A DNA stretch of 7,728 nt from Paracoccaceae bacterium (GTDB lineage: Bacteria > Pseudomonadota > Alphaproteobacteria > Rhodobacterales > Rhodobacteraceae). Below, piece after piece: positions 1 through 6,753 of this stretch. The stretch's first letter is position 1; each line of letters starts with the position of its first letter. The notes under the pieces were generated by a model that was not told the origin of the DNA, searched no databases, and saw nothing but the letters and a program-made list of their open reading frames with translations. The stretch covers positions 7,227 through 14,954 of the forward strand of contig PARX01000039.1 of NCBI GenBank assembly GCA_002712045.1, written 5' to 3'. The position numbers were made by a program, and so were the translations under genes.

Positions 1-587
1 GTTCTTGAAACTAGAAGCGGTATCCCATTTAATACTTCTTCACGATGCCAATAATATTTTAGATCAAGAATGTCTTGACCAAATAACGCCTCCATAATTT
101 TTCCAGAATTGGGTCCTTGTAACTGTAAAGGAGAAACGTCAGGTTCGGAGATTTTTACTTTTAAACCTGAGTTAACAGCTACGCCTTGAGCCCAAAGCAG
201 AATATCACTATCGGCCAAAGAGATCCAGTAACGATTTTCTTCTAATCTTAACAAGATTGGATCATTCAGTATTCCCCCTTCCTCGTTAGTAATTAAGATG
301 TATTTACATTGCCCAACCTTAAAATTTGATAAATCACGAGGAGTTAATAATTGAATAAATTTAGAAGCATCATCTCCTGTAATCTCTACTTGCCTTTCAA
401 CAGCTACATCACAAAGAATTGCGCTATTGATTAAATTCCAAAAGTTTTGCTCAGGGTCTCCAAAATCCCTAGGTATGTACATATGATTATATACAGAAAA
501 ATTGGTAGCTCCCCATCTAACAGTTGCATCAAAAAATGGTGATTTTCTGATTTGAGTGCCAAATCCAAAGTCTTTTAAATTGTTCAT
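1..587 (-). CDS. DmdA-like GcvT-family aminomethyltransferase (partial, C-terminus beyond left edge)
   Basis: I translated this gene from the minus strand; 195 complete codons are visible and the frame is open to base 1. The start is the ATG at 587-585, with AAAGG about 8 nt upstream. The protein belongs to the GcvT/DmdA fold, which moves a methyl or C1 group from a substrate to tetrahydrofolate in the cytoplasm. Visible motifs are YNHM near residue 34, ERQVEITG, the folate-domain segment LTPRDL, GQCKY, NDPILLRL, LADSDILLWAQG and EPDVSPLQLQGPNS. The last four resemble SAR11-type DMSP demethylase (DmdA) as I remember it. The opening RKSPFFDAT followed by FGDPEQNFWNL looks more like the broad family of DmdA paralogs found in many alphaproteobacteria, whose substrate is not established. 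I am sure of the superfamily, but DMSP as substrate is open. Full-length relatives have about 370 or more residues, so roughly half is missing. It is divergent from the exported-protein gene at 747. Confidence 0.85.
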   Translation of the reverse strand, partial: MNNLKDFGFGTQIRKSPFFDATVRWGATNFSVYNHMYIPRDFGDPEQNFWNLINSAILCDVAVERQVEITGDDASKFIQLLTPRDLSNFKVGQCKYILITNEEGGILNDPILLRLEENRYWISLADSDILLWAQGVAVNSGLKVKISEPDVSPLQLQGPNSGKIMEALFGQDILDLKYYWHREEVLNGIPLLVSR

Positions 588-606
588 AAAAGTAGCCTTT
601 AATTGT

Positions 607-628
607 GGGGTTATTTTAAATTAGCCCC
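607..628 (-). other. Leader hairpin upstream of the DmdA-like gene
   Basis: Arms 607-613 (GGGGTTA) and 622-628 (TAGCCCC) pair over 7 bp with one T/G position, around an 8-nt AT-only loop. The hairpin ends 20 nt before the ATG at 587 and just upstream of the AAAGG ribosome site, so it would lie in the mRNA leader or act as an operator. The GC-rich arms stand out in an otherwise very AT-rich 159-bp divergent gap (588-746). Function is not shown; no riboswitch class is recognised. Confidence 0.3.
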
Positions 629-746
629 TATTAAATATAAAGATACATAACAACAATTACTTTAGGTCATTTAAATGGGTAAAATTAATCGATCCAAAAT
701 TATGAATCTAACGTAACAAGAACATAAAATAATGCAAAGGTGGATA

Positions 747-1103
747 ATGATAAACAGACTTTTAAAAATTAAACCAGCAGGCACAGTAATAATGGCTGTA
801 ATAATGTTAACTTTTGGCTTCTCTAATTCAGTGCGTGCAGACTTTTTTGATTTTTTATTTGGTGCAGAGCCATGTAAAGTAGGAAGTAAATACACTTGTG
901 ATCAATTAGATAGAGCAAAATATAATGTATATTTTTATACTCCAGAAGATCAAGAAAAATACTTAGGGGTCGCTATAAATTTGGCATCCGCTAGGATTAT
1001 GAGCGTACAATATGCAAACCAACTAGGTTTAAAGAGAGATGCCGGATGGCAAACAGTATTTTGTTTAAAGACTAATAATTCAGAATGCGAGGAAAAGCAT
1101 TAA
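747..1103 (+). CDS. Small exported protein with four cysteines, unknown function
   Basis: The product is 118 aa and I do not recognise its family. I chose the ATG at 747 because AAAGGTGG (736-743) sits directly upstream as a ribosome site; the in-frame ATG at 732 would place that site inside the gene. The N-terminus is a typical Sec signal peptide: basic MINRLLKIK, a hydrophobic core (GTVIMAVIMLTFGF), then SVRA before DFFDFLFG, giving likely signal peptidase I cleavage after A31. There is no lipobox Cys at the cleavage point, so a soluble periplasmic or secreted protein is expected. The mature part has four Cys, in EPC, YTC, VFC and SEC: two near its start and two near its end, compatible with two disulfides. 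The gene ends with tandem in-frame stops (TAATAA) and is followed by a strong hairpin, so it is probably monocistronic. Confidence 0.72.
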   Translation: MINRLLKIKPAGTVIMAVIMLTFGFSNSVRADFFDFLFGAEPCKVGSKYTCDQLDRAKYNVYFYTPEDQEKYLGVAINLASARIMSVQYANQLGLKRDAGWQTVFCLKTNNSECEEKH

Positions 1104-1129
1104 TAAGCCTAATCAATTAGTCTGAAATT

Positions 1130-1161
1130 TGCTTTGAGCTTTTGAAAACGAGCTCAAAGCA
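1130..1161 (+). terminator. Perfect 11-bp hairpin after the exported-protein gene
   Basis: TGCTTTGAGCT (1130-1140) and AGCTCAAAGCA (1151-1161) are exact reverse complements around a 10-nt loop, starting 27 nt after the stop at 1103. This is the strongest inverted repeat I found in the window and fits a transcription terminator. The run of T expected immediately after the stem is absent; a looser AT-rich stretch follows at about 1165-1192. It may therefore be a weak or factor-assisted terminator, or an mRNA 3'-end stabiliser. Confidence 0.55.
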
Positions 1162-1215
1162 CATGTTTATAAATAATTTTAATTTTTAAAATATTTCTTT
1201 CTATATCTAATCCTT

Positions 1216-1226
1216 ACGATTATCGT
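1216..1226. promoter_or_regulatory. Short palindrome upstream of the amidohydrolase gene
   Basis: ACGAT-T-ATCGT is a perfect 5-bp inverted repeat around one base, 29 nt before the ATG at 1256. Its position between the upstream hairpin and the start codon would suit an operator. It is short enough to arise by chance, and no regulator gene lies next to it. Confidence 0.15.
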
Positions 1227-1255
1227 GTAAATAAGCAAATTTTTTTTGGTTTTAC

Positions 1256-2923
1256 ATGAATACTTCATCATTAATTATCATAGATGGAAACATCCTAAGT
1301 ATGGACGAATTTGGCTCCACTTTCGAAGCTCTTCACATAAAGGGCAATAAAATTAATTGCCTTGGCACTAATAAAGAAATTTTAAAAAATAAAGATAGTA
1401 ATACGGTTGTTATCTCTGCAAGAGGTGGAACCGTATTACCAGGCTTCATTGATAGTCACGTTCATTTATTTCCCGGATCCTCTTACTTAAACAAGCTCAA
1501 TTTAATGCCCTTGAAGACTTTCAGTGAATTAAAAGACTTAATATTTTATTACATTGAAAATAATCCTAGCGGTACATTTGTTTTTGGACGCGGAGCTAAT
1601 TATCAACTTTTTGATGAAACAGAACTGAAGACCCGCAAACAACTAGATCAGATCTCAACTAAAAACCCAATATTAGTTCAAGCACCAGATGGACATACGG
1701 CATGGGCCAATACAAAGGCTCTTAAAGATGCAGGTATTTTGGAAGGAATAACACTACCTGTTGGAAATGAGGTGGTAATGTCCAGTGATGGATTTGCAGA
1801 AGGTATGTTAAAGGAAAATGAAGCTATTAGGCTGGTATTGGCATTAGCCGGCTCAGATCGCTCAAGATTGGGACTAGATACGGGTGGTGAGCCAAACCCT
1901 CCAGCCTCAGATGAGGAAAAACAGAGTGATATATCGGTTCTGAAGTCAGGCCTTTCACATTTAGCAAAGCTTGGCATCACAAGCATTCACAACATGGATG
2001 GAAACTTTTACACTTTAGAGCTTCTAGATGAAATTCGAAAATCAGGTGAACTGACTTGTAGAGTCAAAGTACCTTTTCATTTCAAGAATAATATGCGGAT
2101 TGAACAATTGGAACAAGCTTCGATAATGAGCAAGAGGTGGAATGATGAGTTCTTAAGTTCAGGTTTTGTAAAGTTTTTTATGGATGGTGTATTAGACTCC
2201 AGTACTGCCTATTTAATAGAGGATTATGCAGATCAACCTGGAGTGAAAGGTGAAGCATTATTTGAAGAAGATGAATTTAATGAATTAGTTATTGATTGCG
2301 ATAACCGCAGTCTGCAGATTGCTGTGCACTCAATAGGAGATGGAGCAGTTCAAAGGGTCTTAAATGCTTATGAGAATGCCCAAAAGGTAAATGGTGTAAG
2401 AGATAGTCGCCATAGAGTTGAACACATAGAATTAATCCAGAAGGTTGATATTAAAAGATTTAAAGACTTAAATGTGATAGCTTCGATGCAACCAGTTCAT
2501 CCGCCCGGTTGTGATGGATTGCCATTAGAGCCAACGATATCAAAAATTGGAGTGAATCGTTACAATGAAGCCTATGCCTGGCGTTCAATTAAAGAAGCCG
2601 GTGGGACTGTTACTTTTTCAACAGACTGGCCAGTTTCAAATGTTGATCCAATTAACGCCATATCAAATGCCTTAAATCGCGAAAAATGGAGTGAGGACAC
2701 AATCGATCAAAGGCTGAGTTTGATTGAGACCTTGAGAGCCTATACAATTGAGGGTTCTTACGCTGAATTCAAAGAACACAGTAAAGGCATTTTAAAGGAA
2801 GGGTATCTCGCAGACATCGTCATTCTCTCAGAAAAGATAGATCGAATACCAACCAATGATATTTCAAAAATAGAGGTGATCAATACAATTATCGATGGTA
2901 AAATTGTTTATTCTCGAGATTAG
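1256..2923 (+). CDS. Amidohydrolase family protein, YtcJ-like (Amidohydro_3)
   Basis: This 555-aa metal-dependent hydrolase belongs to the Amidohydro_3 group (YtcJ, N-substituted formamide deformylase), whose members cleave amide or related C-N bonds; the real substrate is usually unknown. The N-terminal beta-sandwich strand (residues 5-60) leads into PGFIDSHVH, giving metal ligands H68 and H70. H147 lies in DGHTAW, and VKFFMDGVLDSSTA (305-318) is the family's mid-barrel signature. H358 (HSIGDGA), H386/H390 (HRVEH) and D457 (STDWP) complete the barrel's metal and catalytic set. The closing beta-sandwich segment is GILKEGYLADIVIL (521-534). The length matches the family (about 530-560 aa), with no signal peptide, so it is probably cytoplasmic. 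The ribosome site before the ATG at 1256 is weak. It appears monocistronic between a terminator-like hairpin and a convergent gene. The family is sure; the substrate cannot be told. Confidence 0.9.
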   Translation: MNTSSLIIIDGNILSMDEFGSTFEALHIKGNKINCLGTNKEILKNKDSNTVVISARGGTVLPGFIDSHVHLFPGSSYLNKLNLMPLKTFSELKDLIFYYIENNPSGTFVFGRGANYQLFDETELKTRKQLDQISTKNPILVQAPDGHTAWANTKALKDAGILEGITLPVGNEVVMSSDGFAEGMLKENEAIRLVLALAGSDRSRLGLDTGGEPNPPASDEEKQSDISVLKSGLSHLAKLGITSIHNMDGNFYTLELLDEIRKSGELTCRVKVPFHFKNNMRIEQLEQASIMSKRWNDEFLSSGFVKFFMDGVLDSSTAYLIEDYADQPGVKGEALFEEDEFNELVIDCDNRSLQIAVHSIGDGAVQRVLNAYENAQKVNGVRDSRHRVEHIELIQKVDIKRFKDLNVIASMQPVHPPGCDGLPLEPTISKIGVNRYNEAYAWRSIKEAGGTVTFSTDWPVSNVDPINAISNALNREKWSEDTIDQRLSLIETLRAYTIEGSYAEFKEHSKGILKEGYLADIVILSEKIDRIPTNDISKIEVINTIIDGKIVYSRD

Positions 2924-2977
2924 TAGGAAATAAAGAATAATTCCCAGAACGAAGTACCCACAACTAACGCCACATTT

Positions 2978-3020
2978 CGTAATAGACCAAATAATTGAGA
3001 GAGTTTTATTACGTTTTTTT
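2978..3020 (+). terminator. Possible terminator after the amidohydrolase gene
   Basis: CGTAATA (2978-2984) is the exact reverse complement of TATTACG (3007-3013), and the second arm is followed at once by seven T (3014-3020). The order stem-then-T-run fits a rho-independent terminator for the plus-strand gene ending at 2923. Weak points are the AT-rich 7-bp stem and the 22-nt loop. The second arm and T run overlap the last codons of the convergent methyltransferase gene. Confidence 0.35.
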
Positions 3021-3626
3021 CAAAATATAGATCGTTGAGCCAACATTAATTGAGCTCAGATGAGGCCCATATTCTGAAAATAATTCGGTAGCTAAGTCAT
3101 TTTGAAGAATTTTATTTAATTCTCCTTGGCAACTCTTCTGCGCCATAGCAGCATCATTTAGTGAAAAGGCTAACAGGCCACCTGGCGATAATGCATTTAA
3201 AGCCTCACTCATTAACTTAGCAGGCGCCGCACCTGCACCTATTACACCAACAGCTACAATCGCATCATATGATCCTACCTTATGTGGAAATTGGTTAGAA
3301 ATATCTCCAATTTCTAAAGATTGATAGGCACCCGATAGTTGAGCCTTTTTTAACATATTTGGATTAATCTCAGATCCATGTATATTTAAGAAACCCATTT
3401 CTTTTAATGCAACTCCCGATAGGCCAGTGCCACAGCCAACATCATAAATTGGCGCGTCAAAAGATAAGAAAGATTTTAAGGCTGAAGCTAGGCGGGCAGG
3501 GGAAACATACCCATTTTCTTTGACTTCAGTATCATAAGTTTCCGCCCAGTCATCATAAAGATTATTAATATCCGATTGGGTTTTTAACCCATATGCTTTT
3601 GGAAAATATTTTGGTTGAGTTCTCAT
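3009..3626 (-). CDS. Class I SAM-dependent methyltransferase
   Basis: This 205-aa protein has a complete Rossmann-type methyltransferase core. Helix segment LYDDWAETYD (23-32) is typical of the UbiE/WBSCR27-like group. Motif I, YDVGCGTGLSG (61-71), forms the SAM loop; GSEINPNML (84-92) carries the acidic residue (E86) expected to hold the ribose; IGDISN (106-111) is motif II-like; YDAIVAVGVIG (120-130) is strand 4; and LSPGGLLAFSL (146-156) is the post-motif strand. The C-terminus ends in TIYILKKT, the usual last strand. No substrate-binding domain is added, so the methyl acceptor cannot be told; small-molecule acceptors are typical. The ATG at 3626 has no clear Shine-Dalgarno site. A small basic ORF ends 26 nt upstream on the same strand and may be co-transcribed. 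The gene converges on the amidohydrolase with an 85-bp gap. Confidence 0.87.
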   Translation of the reverse strand: MRTQPKYFPKAYGLKTQSDINNLYDDWAETYDTEVKENGYVSPARLASALKSFLSFDAPIYDVGCGTGLSGVALKEMGFLNIHGSEINPNMLKKAQLSGAYQSLEIGDISNQFPHKVGSYDAIVAVGVIGAGAAPAKLMSEALNALSPGGLLAFSLNDAAMAQKSCQGELNKILQNDLATELFSEYGPHLSSINVGSTIYILKKT

Positions 3627-3652
3627 ATGTTTATTTCAAATAGAGTAGAGGA

Positions 3653-3805
3653 TTATTCAATTTCTTTAATTCGCTTTGGGTCAATTCCCCACATTGGATT
3701 GGTGCTTCTTTGTTTCCTTTTAGAGTACCCATGTTTTTTGTAATGAAGTTTTAATTTCTTAAATAATTCAATTAACTTTCTTTGTTCTTTGTCTTTTTCT
3801 TTCAT
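3653..3805 (-). CDS. Small basic protein, 50 aa, unknown function
   Basis: This ORF runs from the ATG at 3805-3803 to the TAA at 3655-3653. I do not recognise the family. The product is strongly basic: 13 Lys and 4 Arg against 7 acidic residues. It starts with a charged amphipathic helix-like stretch (MKEKDKEQRKLIELFKKLK), then HYKKHGYSKRK, and ends in the more distinctive tail NPMWGIDPKRIKEIE. There are no cysteines, signal peptide or membrane segment. In support of a real gene, it fills almost exactly the gap between the methyltransferase (26 nt downstream, same strand) and the divergent dehydrogenase gene (100 nt away), and the tail contains Trp, Pro and Gly in a motif-like order. Against it, the ORF is short, lies in AT-rich DNA and has no visible ribosome site. 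A nucleic-acid-binding role would suit the charge but is only a guess. Confidence 0.5.
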   Translation of the reverse strand: MKEKDKEQRKLIELFKKLKLHYKKHGYSKRKQRSTNPMWGIDPKRIKEIE

Positions 3806-3905
3806 AATACGTTAGATTTTTTCCTGTTTAATTTCATGTTTGTTTGCTTTTTTTTTAAACTGCAAGTATCAGCCTTATATCCATTATATTTATATTGAGA
3901 AAAAT

Positions 3906-5054
3906 ATGAAGCTTAAACATTGTCACAACTTCAGAGACTTTAGAAGGTTAGCTAAAAAACGGCTACCATCTCCTGTCTTCAATTATATTGATGGTGCGGC
4001 TGATGACGAAGTTACTTATAAAAGAAATACTTTAGCCTTTGATGACGTAGATTTGGTGCCAAATGTCTTAGCTGGGGTTGATAAAGTTGATCTTTCAACG
4101 ACAATTTTTGATAAAAAAATTGATATGCCACTCTACTGTGCTCCAACAGCTGTTCAACGTCTCTTTCATCACGAGGGAGAACGAGCAGTAGCAAGAGCAG
4201 CTGAAAAATATGGAACAATGTTTGGGATTTCGTCATTAAGCACGGTAAGCGTTGAAGAAATCGCAGCATTAAACAAGGGTCCAAAAATGTTTCAATTTTA
4301 TTTTCATAAGGATCGGGGTTTAAATGATAATCTGCTAGAGCGGGCAAAGACGGCTAACTTTGATGTATTGGCATTGACAGTTGATACAATCACCGGTGGC
4401 AACCGAGAAAGAGACCTAAGAACTGGATTTTCAATTCCGCCAAGATTAACACCAAAAAGTCTATTCAGTTTTATTGCTAAGCCAATGTGGGGGATTAATT
4501 TTTTAACTAAACCAAAATTTGAATTACCTCACCTGCAAGATTATGTCGGAGCCGGCACTAAGGTTACCACTTCGATTGGTGAATACTTTTCCACGATGCT
4601 CGACCAGTCAATGAATTGGAAGGATGCAGAACAACTTTGTTCAAAATGGAATGGTCATTTTGCGCTTAAGGGAATTATGAGTGTTGAGGATGCAAGAAGG
4701 GCTGTAGATATAGGAGCCACTGGAATTATGGTTTCTAATCATGGCGGTCGACAATTGGATGGATCGAGATCTCCATTTGATCAATTAGCTGAGATTGTTG
4801 ATGCAGTTGGAGATAAAATTGATGTTATCTGCGAAGGAGGGGTTCAGAGAGGCACCCATATTTTGAAAGCTCTTTCAATAGGAGCCAAAGCATGTTCAGG
4901 TGGCAGGCTTTACTTATACGCTTTGGGAGCGGCGGGGCAGGCCGGTGTCGAGAGATCACTTGGGAATCTTAGGACCGAAATGGAGAGAGATCTTAAATTA
5001 ATGGGCTGCACCTCAATAGACCAATTAAATAGATCAAATTTACGATTTCGTTAA
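3906..5054 (+). CDS. FMN-dependent L-2-hydroxy-acid dehydrogenase (LldD/glycolate oxidase family)
   Basis: This 382-aa enzyme oxidises an L-2-hydroxy acid (lactate, glycolate or similar) to the 2-oxo acid using FMN, passing electrons to a quinone, cytochrome or oxygen. I start at the ATG at 3906 (GAGA 5 nt upstream), which gives the normal family length; a TTG 22 codons earlier adds a non-homologous leader. The single TIM barrel shows substrate Tyr Y27 (FNYIDGAADDE), the FMN-loop region APTAVQRLFHHEGE, Y132 (FQFYFHKDR), TVDT with R167 (GNRERDLR), LKGIMS with the flavin-side Lys, and the active-site SNHGGRQLD with catalytic His H279 and substrate Arg R282. The phosphate-binding strand reads CEGGVQRG rather than the usual DGGIRRG, so E310 and Q314 replace Asp and Arg. 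The long loop after the GNRERD motif, with PMWGINFLTKP, resembles LldD-type proteins. The family is sure; the substrate is not resolved. Confidence 0.9.
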   Translation: MKLKHCHNFRDFRRLAKKRLPSPVFNYIDGAADDEVTYKRNTLAFDDVDLVPNVLAGVDKVDLSTTIFDKKIDMPLYCAPTAVQRLFHHEGERAVARAAEKYGTMFGISSLSTVSVEEIAALNKGPKMFQFYFHKDRGLNDNLLERAKTANFDVLALTVDTITGGNRERDLRTGFSIPPRLTPKSLFSFIAKPMWGINFLTKPKFELPHLQDYVGAGTKVTTSIGEYFSTMLDQSMNWKDAEQLCSKWNGHFALKGIMSVEDARRAVDIGATGIMVSNHGGRQLDGSRSPFDQLAEIVDAVGDKIDVICEGGVQRGTHILKALSIGAKACSGGRLYLYALGAAGQAGVERSLGNLRTEMERDLKLMGCTSIDQLNRSNLRFR

Positions 5055-5070
5055 ATAAAGTAATACCAAG

Positions 5071-5199
5071 ATGAATAAAAAAAATTTACCTTTTAAAATA
5101 TGCCCAGTTTGTAAAAAACCATTTAATTGGAGAAAGAAATGGGCAAGAGACTGGCAAAACATAAAATTTTGCTCTGAGCGGTGCAAAAGATCTAAATAA
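5071..5199 (+). CDS. DUF2256-type Cys-rich mini-protein, 42 aa
   Basis: The ORF runs from ATG 5071 to TAA 5197-5199, 16 bp after the dehydrogenase stop, so it is probably on the same transcript. The product has CPVC at residues 11-14 and CSERC at 34-38, which make a likely four-Cys zinc site. Between them lies KPFNWRKKWARDW, the block I associate with the conserved uncharacterised family DUF2256. Family members are normally this short (about 40-55 aa), so the gene looks complete. It is basic and lacks signal or membrane segments, pointing to the cytoplasm. No function is established for the family; zinc and perhaps nucleic-acid binding are inferences from the Cys pairs and the Arg/Lys/Trp-rich centre. 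Neighbourhood with the dehydrogenase may be incidental. Confidence 0.83.
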   Translation: MNKKNLPFKICPVCKKPFNWRKKWARDWQNIKFCSERCKRSK

Positions 5200-5224
5200 T
5201 ATCACTGAGAAAGAATACATCTAG

Positions 5225-6742
5225 TTATTCAAGATATAAATTCTTATAATGCTCTCTTAAAATATTTTTTTGCACCTTACCCATAGTATTTCTTGGAATC
5301 TCTTCTAAAAGTAATATTTTTTTTGGATGCTTAAATTTAGCCAATTTATCATTTAGTAAATGCCTTATATTTACTTCAAATTCTTGGTTTGTTTCTTGTA
5401 AGATAATTAAAGCTGTCACTGCCTCACCAAAATCACGATGTGGGAGCCCGATAACACAGCTTTCCTTAATAAATTCAATCATATCTAAAGCTATCTCAAC
5501 TTCTTTAGGATATACGTTGTAACCTCCTGATATAATTAAGTCTTTTTCTCTACCGACAATCGTAATACGACCCTCAGAGCTCTTGGAAGCCATATCCCCA
5601 GTTATAAAATATCCATCCGGAGTAAATTCTAATTTAGTTTTCTCGGGCATCTTCCAGTACCCCTTGAAAACATTTGGTCCCTTCATTTCAAGAACACCAA
5701 TTTCTCCGTCGACTACCTCTTCACCTTTTTCATTAATGATCCTACCTTCAATTGAGGGTAGAAAAAAACCAACTGTACCCGCAACCCTATTGCCAGAATA
5801 AGGATTTGACGTGATCATACTAGTCTCACTCATTCCATAACGTTCTAAAATCTGCATGCCTGTCCTTTCTTCAAATGAATTAAAGGTTTCGGAAAGAAGA
5901 GGAGCAGATCCAGATATAAATAATCTCATATTTTGACAAACTGATTTATTGAAGCCTTGCTCGTTTAAAAGTCTTACATAATATGTTGGAACACCCATCA
6001 TAACAGTCGCATTAGGCAATTCTGAAATAACTCTTTTACTATCAAAAAAATCTAAGAAAATTACTTTCGAAGAATTTAATATCGCAATATTTAAGGCGAC
6101 AAATAAACCATGTACATGGAAAATTGGTAAAGCGTGTAGTAAGATATCATTTTCTTCCCAAGCCCAATAGTCTAATAATACCAAAGCATTAGATAATAAA
6201 TTTTTATGTGTTAACATAGCACCTTTTGATCGACCAGTTGTGCCAGACGTATATAAGATGGCTGCCAAATCATCATCCTTACATACCTCAACAAAACTGG
6301 ATGACTGAACTTCCAATAACCTATGAAATAAGGTACCTTCTTTTCGCGAATTCATACTTATAACATTATTTAATTTTAATTCTTTCGCTAACTCTCTCAT
6401 GCTATTTTCTTTTTGCGGGTCGCACACAAATAACTCAGGCATCGAATCTGATAGAAAATATCGAAGCTCTTCTTTTGTATATGCGGTATTTAACGGGATA
6501 TAAATTGCACCATATCTGAGGCAAGCTAAGTATAATAAAACAGCTTCAATAGATTTCTCTACTTGAACGACTACTCTATCTCCTTTTGAAATTCCCATAT
6601 TAGAGAACATAGCAACATATAAGCCAGTCTCCTCATGAATATTTTCAAATTTTATTGAACCATGATCAGAAGATAAAAAATCCCGTTTTGGATATTTTAA
6701 AAAATTCTTGGCAAAATAGGCATATAAATTATTATTAACCAT
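5225..6742 (-). CDS. matB: Malonyl-CoA synthetase (MatB), AMP-binding enzyme
   Basis: MatB adenylates malonate with ATP and transfers it to CoA, giving malonyl-CoA in the cytoplasm. The product is 505 aa, the usual MatB length. Adenylate-forming motifs appear in order: P-loop YTSGTTGRSKG (164-174), ERYGMSE (300-306), TGD (381-383), the hinge region GREKDLIISGGYNVYPKEVE, and PRNTMGKVQK with catalytic Lys at about 489. MatB-type features rather than general acyl-CoA synthetase features are QVEKSIEAVLLYLA, PLNTAYT, MRLFISGSAPLL, SNPYSGNRVAGTVG and GYWKMPEKTKLEF. The ATG at 6742 is preferred; an adjoining upstream TTG at 6745 would add one residue. No strong Shine-Dalgarno site is seen. The start lies 11 nt after the stop of the dehydratase gene, so the two are probably co-transcribed. 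The usual partner, malonyl-CoA decarboxylase (MatA), is not in the window. Methylmalonate is an alternative substrate for some MatB enzymes. Confidence 0.85.
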   Translation of the reverse strand: MVNNNLYAYFAKNFLKYPKRDFLSSDHGSIKFENIHEETGLYVAMFSNMGISKGDRVVVQVEKSIEAVLLYLACLRYGAIYIPLNTAYTKEELRYFLSDSMPELFVCDPQKENSMRELAKELKLNNVISMNSRKEGTLFHRLLEVQSSSFVEVCKDDDLAAILYTSGTTGRSKGAMLTHKNLLSNALVLLDYWAWEENDILLHALPIFHVHGLFVALNIAILNSSKVIFLDFFDSKRVISELPNATVMMGVPTYYVRLLNEQGFNKSVCQNMRLFISGSAPLLSETFNSFEERTGMQILERYGMSETSMITSNPYSGNRVAGTVGFFLPSIEGRIINEKGEEVVDGEIGVLEMKGPNVFKGYWKMPEKTKLEFTPDGYFITGDMASKSSEGRITIVGREKDLIISGGYNVYPKEVEIALDMIEFIKESCVIGLPHRDFGEAVTALIILQETNQEFEVNIRHLLNDKLAKFKHPKKILLLEEIPRNTMGKVQKNILREHYKNLYLE

Positions 6743-6753
6743 CAAATAATAGC

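Noticed and set aside
732..746. Upstream ATG start for the exported protein
   Set aside because: It would bury the AAAGGTGG ribosome site inside the gene and put five extra residues before a well-formed signal peptide; the ATG at 747 fits better.
671..895. 74-aa minus-strand ORF
   Set aside because: It lies opposite the exported-protein gene and the divergent gap, has a low-complexity Ile-rich tail and no recognisable motif; it is a shadow of AT-rich sequence.
1678..1986. 102-aa minus-strand ORF
   Set aside because: It is entirely antisense to the amidohydrolase gene, whose catalytic motifs are intact on the plus strand.
3840..3905. TTG-started 22-codon extension of the dehydrogenase
   Set aside because: The extension is a low-complexity Phe/Tyr/Ile-rich leader from a T-run and is not part of the family; the ATG at 3906 has a ribosome site and gives the usual length.
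4012..4347. 111-aa minus-strand ORF
   Set aside because: It is antisense to the dehydrogenase coding sequence, is leucine-rich from codon complementarity and has no motif.
5583..5801. 72-aa plus-strand ORF
   Set aside because: It is antisense to the matB coding region, whose adenylation motifs run through this stretch on the minus strand.
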